The notes below the pieces were generated by a model, which saw nothing but the letters and a program-made list of their open reading frames with translations, had not been told where the DNA came from and made no database searches. Shown here in pieces: positions 17,068 through 25,856 of a stretch of DNA of 64,000 nucleotides; positions within the stretch are counted from its first letter, which is position 1; each line of letters starts with the position of its first letter. Origin of the DNA: Streptantibioticus silvisoli (GTDB lineage Bacteria > Actinomycetota > Actinomycetes > Streptomycetales > Streptomycetaceae). The translations under genes and the position numbers were made by a program. The DNA lies in NCBI RefSeq assembly GCF_027947535.2, contig NZ_JAAGKO020000003.1:124001-188000 (forward strand). Direction: 5' to 3'.

Positions 17068-18225
17068 TCACTCCTCGCGCCGCACCACCAGCACCGCCAC
17101 GTCGTCGGCCGGGCCCGCGCGACCGCTGTACGCGCGGACGTCGGCGAGCAGGGCGTCGACCAGGGCGTCCGGGTCGCGGTCCGGCAGCGCGGCCAGCCGG
17201 CCGGCCAGCGGGTAGAACCGGCCGGCCCGGTCGCGGGCCTCGGAGACGCCGTCGGTGTACAGCACCAGCCCGTCACCGGGCTCCATCGCCAGCTCGGCCG
17301 CCGGATAGCCGCCGCCGACCAGCCCGAGCAGCGCCAGCGGCGGCGCGAACCGCGCGGGCCGCACCTCGGTGACCGCGCCGCCCCGCAGCAGCAGCGGCGG
17401 CGGGTGGCCGCAGTTGACCACGACGGCGGGCCGGCCGGGCCCGGGCACCCCGACCAGCACCGCGGTGACGAACTCGGGGGTGCCGCCCTGCCGCTCGTCG
17501 CCGGGGCGCCGGGCCAGCGCGGCGTCCAGCCGCACCGCGACCGCCGACAGGTCCGGTTCGCTGCGGGCCGCGTCCCGGAAGACGCCCAGCACGTCGGCGA
17601 CGGTCTCCACCGCCGCCAGGCCCTTGCCGCGCACGTCGCCCAGCAGCAGCCGCACCCCGAACGGGGTGTCGACCACCTCGTAGAGGTCACCGCCGATCCG
17701 CGACTCGGCCGCGGCGGCCACGTAGCGCACCGCGACCCGCAGCGGTCCCACCCGGGCGGGCACCGGGCGCAGCAGGGCGCGCTGGGCGGCCTCGGCGACC
17801 GTGCGGACGGTGGCCAGCTCACGTTCCCTGGTGCGCACCAGCACGACGGTGGCCGCACTGGTGAAGGTCACCGCCAGCACCGCGGCGCCCGCGGTGATGT
17901 GGACGACGGCGGAGACGTCGGAGTTGAGCAGCGACAGCACGACGACCAGCAGCAGCGCGACACCGCCGGCGGCCAGTGGGACGGCCGGGCGGCGGGCACC
18001 GGTGCTGGCCAGCACCGGGACGGCGGCCAGCAGCGGGGAGAAGGTGTAGGTCGGGCCGGTGGCCAGGTCGACGGTCACCGCGGCGGCGATCAGCAGGTAG
18101 GCGGCCAGGATCAGCAGGCGCACCCGGGGCGGCAGCGCGGGGGTGACGGCGGCCGGCCCGCCCGGCCGGTCCTGCCCGCGCGGGGCCCCGCCCCGCCGCC
18201 CGGCCCGCCCGGCGGTACGGGTCAC
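17068..18225 (-). CDS. membrane-anchored PP2C (SpoIIE-type) phosphatase
   Basis: Protein of 385 residues. Four hydrophobic segments lie at about 36-53, 62-76, 82-100 and 108-130, followed by a PP2C/SpoIIE catalytic domain at about 160-385 with IGGDLYEV (177-184), LLGDVRGKGL (194-203), LYTDGVSEARD and ADDVAVLVV, which hold the metal-binding Asp residues. Such phosphatases dephosphorylate anti-anti-sigma or similar switch proteins. I place the start at GTG 18225, five bases after the stop of the LigD-polymerase gene; the ribosome site is weak, so translation probably depends on the upstream gene. A paralogue stands at 20406 on the opposite strand, also tied to an end-joining gene. Confidence 0.82.
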   Translation of the reverse strand: MTRTAGRAGRRGGAPRGQDRPGGPAAVTPALPPRVRLLILAAYLLIAAAVTVDLATGPTYTFSPLLAAVPVLASTGARRPAVPLAAGGVALLLVVVLSLLNSDVSAVVHITAGAAVLAVTFTSAATVVLVRTRERELATVRTVAEAAQRALLRPVPARVGPLRVAVRYVAAAAESRIGGDLYEVVDTPFGVRLLLGDVRGKGLAAVETVADVLGVFRDAARSEPDLSAVAVRLDAALARRPGDERQGGTPEFVTAVLVGVPGPGRPAVVVNCGHPPPLLLRGGAVTEVRPARFAPPLALLGLVGGGYPAAELAMEPGDGLVLYTDGVSEARDRAGRFYPLAGRLAALPDRDPDALVDALLADVRAYSGRAGPADDVAVLVVRREE

Positions 18226-18230
18226 CGGGA

Positions 18231-19235
18231 TCAGTGCCTGGCCCGGCTGGGCCGGACGCGTTTGGGCTCGCCGGCCATCTTGGGGTGGTCCGGCGGATAG
18301 GGCAGGTCGCCCAGGCCGTGCTCGGCCTCGTCGCGGGCGGCCAGCTCCAGCGCGGCGTCCAGCGAGAAGGCGTGCTCGTCCATGTCGGCGTGCACGTCGC
18401 CCACCTCGGCGTACCGGGCCGGCATGGTGACCAGGTCGAAGTCGCCGGGGCGGGCGTCGGGCACCTCCGGCCAGCGCAGCGGCGCGGAGACCGGGGCGTG
18501 CGGGCGCGGGCGCACGGAGTAGGCGGAGGCGATGGTGCGGTCCCGGGCGGTCTGGTTGTAGTCGACGAAGATCTTCGCCCCGCGCTCCTCCTTCCACCAC
18601 TTGGTGGTGACCTGGTCGGGCATCCGGCGTTCCAGCTCCCGGCCGACCGCGATGGCCGAGCGGCGCACCTGCACGAAGGTCCAGTGCGGCGCGATGGGCA
18701 CGAAGACGTGCAGGCCGCGCCCGCCGGAGGTCTTCGGCCAGCCGCGCAGCCCGAGGCCGTCCAGGACGTCGCGCAGCTCGTGGGCGGCGCGGACCGCGTC
18801 CTCGTAGTCGGTGCCGGGCTGCGGGTCGAGGTCGATGCGCAGCTCGTCGGGGTGGTCGACGTCGCCGCGCCGCACCGGCCACGGATGGAAGGTCAGGCAG
18901 CCGAGGTTGGCCGCCCACACCACGGCGGCCGGCTCGGTGGGGCAGATCTCGTCGGCGTGCCGGCCGCTGGGGAAGGCGATCCGGCCGGTGGGGATCCACT
19001 CCGGGGTGTTCTTCGGCGCCCGCTTCTGGAAGAACGACTCGCCGCCGACGCCGTCGGGGTAGCGCTCCAAGGTGGTGGGCCGGTCGCGCAGCGCGCGCAC
19101 GATGCCGTCGCCGACGGCCAGGTAGTAGCGCGCGACGTCCAGCTTGGTCAGACCGCGTTCGGGAAAGTAGACCTTGTCCGGATTGGACAGCCGTACCGTG
19201 CGGTCCCCGACCGTCAGCTCGATCGCCTCGCCCAT
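18231..19235 (-). CDS. ligD: LigD-type NHEJ primase-polymerase
   Basis: Stand-alone archaeo-eukaryotic primase-like polymerase domain of bacterial LigD, 334 residues, which fills or extends DNA ends, often with ribonucleotides, during Ku-dependent end joining. Motifs present are LSNPDKVYFPE (16-26), RIDLDPQPG with the metal-binding DLD (135-137), SGGRGLHVFVP (170-180) and KIFVDYNQ. No ligase or nuclease domain is fused; those functions are in separate genes, as in other Streptomyces. The ATG at 19235 is chosen because homologous sequence begins there. It is divergent from the ligase gene at 19314, with 78 bases shared, and leads directly into the PP2C gene. Confidence 0.9.
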   Translation of the reverse strand: MGEAIELTVGDRTVRLSNPDKVYFPERGLTKLDVARYYLAVGDGIVRALRDRPTTLERYPDGVGGESFFQKRAPKNTPEWIPTGRIAFPSGRHADEICPTEPAAVVWAANLGCLTFHPWPVRRGDVDHPDELRIDLDPQPGTDYEDAVRAAHELRDVLDGLGLRGWPKTSGGRGLHVFVPIAPHWTFVQVRRSAIAVGRELERRMPDQVTTKWWKEERGAKIFVDYNQTARDRTIASAYSVRPRPHAPVSAPLRWPEVPDARPGDFDLVTMPARYAEVGDVHADMDEHAFSLDAALELAARDEAEHGLGDLPYPPDHPKMAGEPKRVRPSRARH

Positions 19236-19313
19236 GCGTCCCACGGTAGGCGGGGCCCGGGGCGGGCGCCTGTCGGCGGGCGGGCGGCGGCGGGCGGCCG
19301 CACAATCGGGATC

Positions 19314-20390
19314 ATGGACCTTCCGGTCATGCCGCCCGTCAAGCCGATGCTGGCCAAGCCCGCCGCCCGCATCCCCCCGGGTATGAGCTACGAGGCCAAG
19401 TGGGACGGGTTCCGGGCCGTCGTGCACCGCGACGGCGACGAGATCGAGATCGGCAGCCGCACCGGCAAGCCGCTGACCCGGTACTTCCCCGAGGTGGCGG
19501 CGGCGCTGCTGGCCGAGCTGCCGCCGCGCTGCGTGGTCGACGGCGAGATCGTCATCGCCCGGGACGGCCGGCTGGACTTCGACGCGCTGCTGGAACGCAT
19601 CCATCCGGCCGACTCACGGGTGCGCACGCTGGCGGAGCGCACCCCGGCGTCGTTCGTGGCGTTCGACCTGCTGGCGCTGGGCGACGACTCCCTGATGGAC
19701 GTGCCGCAGTCCGGGCGGCGCTCCCGGCTGGTCGAGGCGCTGGCCGGGGTACGCCCGCCGGTGCACGTGGCGCCGGCCACCACCGATCTGGCGGTCGCCC
19801 GGCAGTGGTTCGAACGCTACGAGGGCGCCGGGCTCGACGGGGTGGTGGCCAAGCCGCCCGACATCCCCTACCGGCCGGACGAGCGGCTGATGGTGAAGGT
19901 CAAGCACGAGCGGACCGCGGACTGCGTGGTCGCCGGGTTCCGCCACCACAAGAGCGGTCCGGTGCTCGGCTCGCTGCTGCTGGGGCTCTACGACGCCGCC
20001 GGGCGCCTTCAGCACGTCGGGGTCAGCGCGTCGTTCACGATGCGGCGGCGCGAGGAGCTGGTGGAGGAGCTGGCGCCGTGGCGCATGGACTCCGCCGAGG
20101 GCCACCCGTGGCAGGAGTGGGCCGACGCCGAGGCGCACACCGCCGGCCGGATGCCGGGGGCGCCGAGCCGGTGGAGCGGCAAGAAGGACCTGTCGTGGGT
20201 ACCGCTGCGCCCGGAACGCGTCGTGGAGGTGGCCTACGACCACATGCAGGGCGACCGGTTCCGGCACACCGCGCGGTTCCGCCGCTGGCGGCCGGACCGC
20301 ACCCCGTCCAGCTGCACGTACGCCCAGCTGGAGGAACCGGTGCGCTACGACCTGGCCGACGTGCTGGCGGCGCCGCCCGCGCCGGCCTGA
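19314..20390 (+). CDS. ligC: ATP-dependent DNA ligase (LigC-type)
   Basis: DNA ligase of 358 residues with the adenylation domain (about 10-205) and OB-fold domain (about 210-330). The adenylated lysine is Lys29 in EAKWDGFR; VVDGEIV, SFVAFDLLALG, DGVVAKPPD and LMVKVKH are the other nucleotidyl-transferase motifs. It seals nicks with ATP, probably in end joining or repair beside the divergent LigD-type polymerase. The size and lack of fused polymerase match mycobacterial LigC rather than LigD. The ATG at 19314 begins MDLPVMPPVKPMLA, the usual start of the family. A PP2C phosphatase gene follows 15 bases after the stop with its own strong ribosome site. Confidence 0.9.
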   Translation: MDLPVMPPVKPMLAKPAARIPPGMSYEAKWDGFRAVVHRDGDEIEIGSRTGKPLTRYFPEVAAALLAELPPRCVVDGEIVIARDGRLDFDALLERIHPADSRVRTLAERTPASFVAFDLLALGDDSLMDVPQSGRRSRLVEALAGVRPPVHVAPATTDLAVARQWFERYEGAGLDGVVAKPPDIPYRPDERLMVKVKHERTADCVVAGFRHHKSGPVLGSLLLGLYDAAGRLQHVGVSASFTMRRREELVEELAPWRMDSAEGHPWQEWADAEAHTAGRMPGAPSRWSGKKDLSWVPLRPERVVEVAYDHMQGDRFRHTARFRRWRPDRTPSSCTYAQLEEPVRYDLADVLAAPPAPA

Positions 20391-20405
20391 CCCGGACGGA
20401 GGAGC

Positions 20406-21590
20406 ATGCGGACCGAACCGCCCGGCCGGGTCCTGCGGCGTGCCCGGCGCCGGACGCGCGACGCCGTCGGCGCCGGCGGGTCGGCGCGGCCGGCCGGCGA
20501 GCGGGTGATCCCCGGGGTGGGCCGCGCCGGCAACCGCCGGCTGCGCGCGCTGCCGGCGGTGCTGCTGGTGTGTGGGCTGGTGCTGGACCTGTTCACCCCG
20601 CCCGACCTGAGCGCGGCGCCGTTCTACTCGGCGGCGCCGATGGTCGCCTCGACCCTGCTGACGCTGCGCGCAACGGTGCTGACCGGGGTGCTGGCGTGCG
20701 CGGCGGACGTGCTGGTCGACGCCCGTTACGGCACCCTGTCGGGGGGCGGCGGGCAGACCGAGGTCGTCACCATCGCCACGGTCTCCGGTATCGCGGTGCT
20801 CATCAACCGCCTGCTGAAACGCACCGACCTGCGCCTGGAGTCGGTGCGCGGGATCGCGCTGGCCGTGCAGCGGGCGGTGCTGCCGCAGCCACCGGGCCGG
20901 ATCGGCTCGACGGACGTGGCCGCGCGCTACGAGGCGGCGCAGTCCGACGCCCGGCTCGGCGGCGACCTGTACGCCGTCCAGGACACCGCGTACGGCCTGC
21001 GGTGCATCGTGGGGGACGTACGTGGCAAGGGGCTGGGCGCGGTCGAGGCGGTCGCGGTGGTGCTCGGCGCGTTCCGGGAGGCGGCCGAGCTGGAGCCGAC
21101 GCTCGGCGGGGTGACGGGCCGGGTGGAGCGGGCGCTGGACCGCGAGGGGCTGCGCCGCGCGAGCCTGGACCGGTTCGAGGGCTTCACCACGGCCGTCCTG
21201 GCCGAGATCCCGCCCGGGGGCGGCGAGGTGCGGGTGATCAACCGCGGTCATCCGCTGCCGCTGCTGCTGATGCCGGACGGCACCGTGCGGCAGGTGACGC
21301 CGGGCGAGACCGCGGTACCGCTGGGCATGGAGTCACTGCTGCCGCCGCGCAACACGGCCGACCACGTGCCGTTCCCCGACGGGACGACCCTGCTGCTGCA
21401 CACCGACGGGCTCACGGAGGCCCGCGACCGCGCGGGGGTCTTCTTCGAACCGGTGGCGGCGATGAGCGGCCGGGTCTTCGCCGGCCCGGAGGACCTGCTG
21501 GACGCGCTGCTGGCCGACGTCGACCGGCACACCGGCGGCGCCCGCGACGACGACCTGGCGATGATCGCCCTCACCCGGCGCCCCCGCTGA
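20406..21590 (+). CDS. membrane-anchored PP2C (SpoIIE-type) phosphatase
   Basis: Protein of 394 residues: an Arg-rich N terminus, about three hydrophobic segments (about 48-62, 78-102, 120-136) and a PP2C/SpoIIE domain with LGGDLYAV (184-191), IVGDVRGKGLGAVEAV (201-216), LLLHTDGLTEARD and DDDLAMIAL. It resembles the phosphatase at 17068 in domain order and motifs. GGAGGAGC directly precedes the ATG, and the gap to the ligase gene is 15 bases, so it is co-transcribed. As family members control partner-switching by dephosphorylating a serine, a similar role is likely; a link to DNA repair is only suggested by position. Confidence 0.85.
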   Translation: MRTEPPGRVLRRARRRTRDAVGAGGSARPAGERVIPGVGRAGNRRLRALPAVLLVCGLVLDLFTPPDLSAAPFYSAAPMVASTLLTLRATVLTGVLACAADVLVDARYGTLSGGGGQTEVVTIATVSGIAVLINRLLKRTDLRLESVRGIALAVQRAVLPQPPGRIGSTDVAARYEAAQSDARLGGDLYAVQDTAYGLRCIVGDVRGKGLGAVEAVAVVLGAFREAAELEPTLGGVTGRVERALDREGLRRASLDRFEGFTTAVLAEIPPGGGEVRVINRGHPLPLLLMPDGTVRQVTPGETAVPLGMESLLPPRNTADHVPFPDGTTLLLHTDGLTEARDRAGVFFEPVAAMSGRVFAGPEDLLDALLADVDRHTGGARDDDLAMIALTRRPR

Positions 21591-21975
21591 CCGACCCGGC
21601 CGGCGCCGCGCAGCGGGGGCGCCGGGGGGCGGTGTTGTGCCGCGCGGGCGTCGGGGCGTCGGGCGGGCGCCGGGCGTCGGGCGTGGGATGCGGGACGCGG
21701 GAGGCGGGGCTCCCGTTGGCGGGTCGCCGGGCACCATCGTGGTGCGAGACGCCGGTCGCCGGTCGCCGGTTCAACGTGAACCGGTCGCGGGTCGGTCCCC
21801 ACGCCACGCGGACGCGGTCACCGGGAGCCGGACGCGGGCATCGGGCATCGGGCGTCAGGCGCGGGACCCGGTCACCGGACGCCGCACAGCCGCCGGAGGC
21901 GGTCCCCACGCCACGCGGACGCGGTCAACGGACGCGGGACCCGGTCACCGGACGCCGCGCAGCCGCCGGAGGCGG
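21591..21975. repeat. intergenic direct repeats and gcg-tc-rich tract
   Basis: No gene is seen between the PP2C and LysR stops. A 27-base sequence beginning GGTCCCCACGCCACG occurs at 21794-21820 and 21901-21927. A longer unit containing GACCCGGTCACCGGACGCC and CAGCCGCCGGAGGCGGTC occurs at 21861-21903 and again at about 21933-21976, the second copy ending at the LysR stop. The left part is an irregular run of CGGGCGTCGGG-like words. Confidence 0.6.
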
Positions 21976-22884
21976 TCAGTCCCACGCGGCGCGGATGCGG
22001 TCCGCCTGGAGCCGCAGGGCCGCCAGCAGGTCGCGGGCGCTGCCGGCGGTGGTGGAGCGCAGCATGGCGACCGCGATCTGCCGGGCCAGCGGCGGGCCGT
22101 CCAGCGGGCGGATCGCGAGGTCCTCGCGCGGGGTGCCGAGGGCGAGCCGGGGCAGCAGGGCGATGCCGGCGCCGGCCGCGACGAAACCCTGGATGACCCC
22201 GTAGTCGTCGGTGCGCAGCGCGTGCACCGGCTCGAAGCCGGCCCGGTGGCAGGCCCAGGTCAGCAACCGGTCGCAGGGGTCCCAGTCGGTGGTGCCGACG
22301 ATCCACGCCTCGTCGCGCAGCGCCGGCAGCGGGACCCGTTCCAGCCGGGCGCAGGGGTGGTCGGCGGGCAGCGCCAGCAGCAGCGGGTCGTCGAGCAGCG
22401 GGTGGACGTCGATGTCCTCGTCGAGGTCGAGGCGGTCGCCGGGCTGGGAGAAGACCAGCGACAGGTGCAGTTCGCGCGAGCGCAGGCCGTCCAGCAGCGC
22501 GGGCAGTTCGCCCTCGGTCAGCGACAGCTCGACGCCGTGGTTGTGCAGCGAGCGGACCGCGGGCGGCAGCAGCAGGGCGCCGGCCGTGGGGAAGGTGCCG
22601 ACCCGCAGGGTGGAGGCGCCGCGCTCCACCAGGTCGCGGACCTCCTTCTCGGCCGCGGTCAGCCGGCGCAGCACCGCGTCGGCGTGCGGCAGCAGGGCCT
22701 CGCCGACCTCGGTGAGGGTGGCGCCGCGGGCACCGCGGCGGACCAGCTGGGCACCGAAGTGCGACTCCAGCGAGGCCAGGTGGTGGGTGATGGTGGGCTG
22801 GCTGTAGTGCAGGGCGCGGGCCGCTCCGGCGAGTGAACCCTCTCGGGCTATGGCCCGCAGTACGTGCAGGTGCCGCAGGTCCAT
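21976..22884 (-). CDS. LysR-family transcriptional regulator
   Basis: Regulator of 302 residues with the usual layout: a winged helix-turn-helix at about residues 2-60 (RHLHVLRAIAREGSLAGAA, QPTITHHLASLE) and a substrate-binding domain from about 85 to 295. It would bind DNA as a tetramer and respond to a small molecule. ATGATG offers two starts; I choose the second (22884) because the GGAGG site is only one base from the first. The neighbouring divergent gene is the PI-PLC-like phosphodiesterase, a plausible target since LysR genes often regulate the gene facing them. The stop codon overlaps an intergenic repeat. Confidence 0.87.
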   Translation of the reverse strand: MDLRHLHVLRAIAREGSLAGAARALHYSQPTITHHLASLESHFGAQLVRRGARGATLTEVGEALLPHADAVLRRLTAAEKEVRDLVERGASTLRVGTFPTAGALLLPPAVRSLHNHGVELSLTEGELPALLDGLRSRELHLSLVFSQPGDRLDLDEDIDVHPLLDDPLLLALPADHPCARLERVPLPALRDEAWIVGTTDWDPCDRLLTWACHRAGFEPVHALRTDDYGVIQGFVAAGAGIALLPRLALGTPREDLAIRPLDGPPLARQIAVAMLRSTTAGSARDLLAALRLQADRIRAAWD

Positions 22885-23112
22885 CATGCCTCCAGCATAG
22901 AGACCCGCTATGGAGCACGGCGGGGCACGGCCAAGAGGACTTGGGGGGCCGGACGCGGACGCGGGGACCGGATCGGCTACGCCGATCGGCGTAGCGCGGG
23001 CCGGTACCGGGGCCGCAGGGGGGCCGTTGTTCACCCGGGGTGACCTGTCGTGGACATGTCTAGGCCATTACGCTTCCGAATCCGTCCTCCGATCGAGAAG
23101 GGCCCTTCAGGC

Positions 23113-24186
23113 ATGTCCGTATTCTCTGTCCGCAGACTCCTCGCGCCGCTGGTCGCGGGCGCGCTGGCCTGCGCCGCCGCGCTGCTGCCGCTGGCCACGG
23201 CGGCGCCGGCCGCCGCCGACGGCACCGGCGACCTGTCGCTGGCCGGTGCCACCACGGTCGGCATCCACAACACCTATGACCCGAGCGCCTACCCGTACCT
23301 GGCCGACGCGCTGGACAACGGCGCCTCGCTGATCGAGCTGGACACCTGGGTCGACATCGTCACCAACGAGTGGAAGGTCAGCCACTCCAACCCGCTGGGC
23401 AACGACAACAACTGCGTGACCGCCACCGACGCCTCCGGGCTGTACAGCGGCGGCGCCAACAAGGACCTGGGCGACTGCCTGGACGACATCCGGCTGTGGA
23501 TGGGCGCCCACCCCGGGCACGGGCCGATCATGATCAAGCTGGAGCTGAAGGAGGGCTTCGACCAGACCGCCGGCATGGGCCCGGCCGCGCTGGACGCGCT
23601 GGTCAAGCAGCACCTGGGCTCGATGGTCTACACGCCGGGCGACCTGCTGGCCAAGCCCGGCGGCGGCAGCTACCCGGACCTGGACACCGCGGCGAAGGCC
23701 GGCAACTGGCCGACCCGCTCGGCGCTGTCCGGCAAGGTGCTGCTGGAGGCCATCCCCGGCACCGTCGAGCAGGGCAACCCGTTCGACCACCTGTGGACCG
23801 ACGTGGAGTACGCCGACTACCTGCGCGACCTGAACGCGAGCGGCAACGTCTCGCAGGCGGAGATCTTCCCCAGCGTGCTGAACGCGGCGACCGGTGACCC
23901 GCGCACCCGGTACACCGACACGACGATCCGCCCCTGGTTCGTGGTCTTCGACGGCGACGCCGCGACCTACGTGAACGGGATCGACACCTCCTGGTACGAC
24001 ACCAACCACTACCTGCTGATCATGACCGACGCGCAGAACGTCACGCCCACCTTGGACGACACCGCACCGAGCGTGGCCGACGCGCAGGCCAGGGTGGCCC
24101 AACTCGCCGCCGACCACGCCAGTTTCGTCTCCTGCGACTGGCAGGGCCTGACCACCGTGCTGCCGGAGGTCCTGCCGCGCGGCTGA
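23113..24186 (+). CDS. secreted PI-PLC-fold phosphodiesterase (SaPLC1-like)
   Basis: Exported protein of 357 residues with a Sec signal peptide (about 1-36). VGIHNTYD (49-56) and VSHSNPLGNDNNC (89-101) carry the two catalytic histidines (His52, His91), and IELDTW (74-79) supplies metal-binding acids, as in Ca-dependent Streptomyces PI-specific phospholipase C and related enzymes. It should cleave phosphatidylinositol or a related phosphodiester outside the cell. AGAAGG lies ten bases before the ATG at 23113; an in-frame ATG at 23050 is upstream of that site and would bury the signal. Divergent from the LysR gene. Confidence 0.82.
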   Translation: MSVFSVRRLLAPLVAGALACAAALLPLATAAPAAADGTGDLSLAGATTVGIHNTYDPSAYPYLADALDNGASLIELDTWVDIVTNEWKVSHSNPLGNDNNCVTATDASGLYSGGANKDLGDCLDDIRLWMGAHPGHGPIMIKLELKEGFDQTAGMGPAALDALVKQHLGSMVYTPGDLLAKPGGGSYPDLDTAAKAGNWPTRSALSGKVLLEAIPGTVEQGNPFDHLWTDVEYADYLRDLNASGNVSQAEIFPSVLNAATGDPRTRYTDTTIRPWFVVFDGDAATYVNGIDTSWYDTNHYLLIMTDAQNVTPTLDDTAPSVADAQARVAQLAADHASFVSCDWQGLTTVLPEVLPRG

Positions 24187-24353
24187 AAATCGCCGCCCCC
24201 GTACGCCCCGCCCGCCCCCGGACCCGGCAGAACCGGTCTCCGCGGGCGGGCGGTTGTGCTCAGTGCGGCGCGTTGCCGGTCAATTGCCGCTGCTTATGCG
24301 GCTTTTGCGGGGAAATGCGGCCCACAAGGTGACCCCTGGGACGGCAGGGTCTC
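24187..24353. other. intergenic, no gene seen
   Basis: Contains a possible weak terminator for the phosphodiesterase gene (CCGCCCGC near 24206 with GCGGGCGG near 24243, 26-base loop). The promoter for the next gene follows. Confidence 0.3.
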
Positions 24354-24382
24354 TTGTGAGGGCCGCCACGTTGGGCTAACTT
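24354..24382 (+). promoter_or_regulatory. candidate promoter of the S53 peptidase gene
   Basis: TTGTGA (24354-24359), 17 bases, TAACTT (24377-24382). A transcript from here would have a leader of about 180 bases before the TTG start. Confidence 0.45.
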
Positions 24383-24571
24383 CACCGCCAGACACCACTG
24401 ACCGGGGTGGCAATGAGACGGCGGATGACCGTCGTTCCGCCGTTGTCATGCCCATGCCGGTATGTGGTGTTACGCAACGCCGCTCCACCCTTCACCGCTC
24501 CAGGGAGCGCGAACACCGTCACCCCACAACGACGGCCGCGTATCCCCAACCCCCACAGGGAGGGCAGTTCG

Positions 24572-25798
24572 TTGACCACGACTTCCGCACGCCGCCGCAG
24601 AATCCAGCGCACCGCCGGTGCCGTCGTCTCGGCCGTCGCGCTGATCAGCGCGGGCATGGCCACCGCCGCCACGGCGGGCGCCGCCACCCCGGCCGGTCAC
24701 GGCCAGGACTACAAGCGGGTCTGTTCGGTCGCCAAGCCCGGCTTCGCGGCCTGCAACGCGCTGGAGCGCACCAACGTCGTCCAGAAGATGGCGCTGTCGC
24801 CGAACGCGACCCCCGACGGCTACGGCCCGTCCGACCTGACCAGCGCCTACAACCTGCCCACCGACGGTGGCGCCGGCCAGACCATCGGCATCGTGGACGC
24901 GCAGGACGACCCCAACGCCGCCTCCGACATGGCCGCCTACCGCGCGCAGTACGGCCTGCCGGCCTGCGGCGACGGCTGCTTCAGCAAGGTCGCGGAGGAC
25001 GGCAGCACCAACTACCCGACCGCCGACTCCGGCTGGGCCGGCGAGATCTCGCTCGACCTCGACATGGTCTCGGCCATCGCGCCGAACGCCCACATCATCC
25101 TGGTCGAGGCCACCTCGGCGAACATGGACGACCTGGGCGCGTCGGTCAACGAGGCCGTCTCGCTGGGCGCGGGCTTCATCTCCAACAGCTACGGCGGCTC
25201 CGAGGACTCCTCGGACACCTCCGCCGACAGCCAGTACTTCAACCACCCCGGCACCGTCATCACCGCCTCCGCCGGTGACGACGGCTACGGCGTCGAGTAC
25301 CCGGCCGCCTCCCCCGGCGTCACCGCGGTCGGCGGCACCTCGCTGAGCCAGGACTCCAGCTCGCGCGGCTGGAGCGAGAGCGTGTGGGGCAGCTCCTCCG
25401 GCGGCGAGGGCACCGGTTCCGGCTGCTCGACCATCGAGCCGAAGCCGTCCTGGCAGACCGACGCCGACTGCTCGGGCCGTACCGTCGCGGACGTCTCCGC
25501 GGTGGCCGACCCCAACACCGGTGTCGCGGTCTACGACACCTACGGCGCCAGCGGCTGGAACGTCTACGGCGGCACCAGCGCCGCGTCGCCGATCATCGCG
25601 TCGGTCTACGCGCTGGCCGGCACCCCGTCCTCGGGCAGCAACCCGGCGTCGTTCCCCTACGCCAACACCGGCGCGCTGAACGACGTCACCTCCGGCTCCA
25701 ACGGTGACTGCTCGGACTACCTGTGCACCGCGGGCTCCGGCTACGACGGCCCGACCGGCCTGGGCACCCCGAACGGCACGGCGGCCTTCACCGGCTGA
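24572..25798 (+). CDS. secreted S53 (sedolisin) peptidase without prodomain
   Basis: Serine-carboxyl peptidase of 408 residues. The triad is visible: Glu158 and Asp162 in WAGEISLDLDMV, and Ser336 in GGTSAASP, with the oxyanion Asp in SAGDDG (about 236). A calcium-site-like ending YDGPTGLGTPNG is present. The basic N terminus followed by an Ala-rich stretch to about residue 38 is a signal peptide. The start is TTG at 24572, seven to ten bases after GGGAGG; upstream in-frame ATGs would give an unlikely Arg/Pro-rich leader. Classical sedolisins carry a large activation prodomain of about 180 residues; here only about 45 residues separate signal and catalytic domain. A close paralogue lies at the right edge. 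Confidence 0.88.
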   Translation: MTTTSARRRRIQRTAGAVVSAVALISAGMATAATAGAATPAGHGQDYKRVCSVAKPGFAACNALERTNVVQKMALSPNATPDGYGPSDLTSAYNLPTDGGAGQTIGIVDAQDDPNAASDMAAYRAQYGLPACGDGCFSKVAEDGSTNYPTADSGWAGEISLDLDMVSAIAPNAHIILVEATSANMDDLGASVNEAVSLGAGFISNSYGGSEDSSDTSADSQYFNHPGTVITASAGDDGYGVEYPAASPGVTAVGGTSLSQDSSSRGWSESVWGSSSGGEGTGSGCSTIEPKPSWQTDADCSGRTVADVSAVADPNTGVAVYDTYGASGWNVYGGTSAASPIIASVYALAGTPSSGSNPASFPYANTGALNDVTSGSNGDCSDYLCTAGSGYDGPTGLGTPNGTAAFTG

Positions 25799-25820
25799 CG
25801 CCCGTTCACCCCGCTCAACG

Positions 25821-25856
25821 AAGGCCCCCGGCGCGCGAGTTGGCGCCGGGGGCCTT
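25821..25856 (+). terminator. strong hairpin terminator
   Basis: AAGGCCCCCGGCGC and GCGCCGGGGGCCTT form a perfect 14-base stem with an eight-base loop, ending in TT, 22 bases after the S53 stop. Confidence 0.85.

Noticed and set aside
23054-23069. Possible dre-like site ACATGTCTAGGCCATT before the PI-PLC gene
   Set aside because: Only 12 of 16 positions match, both halves are flawed, and the gene has no link to amino-sugar metabolism. About two matches this good are expected by chance in the window.
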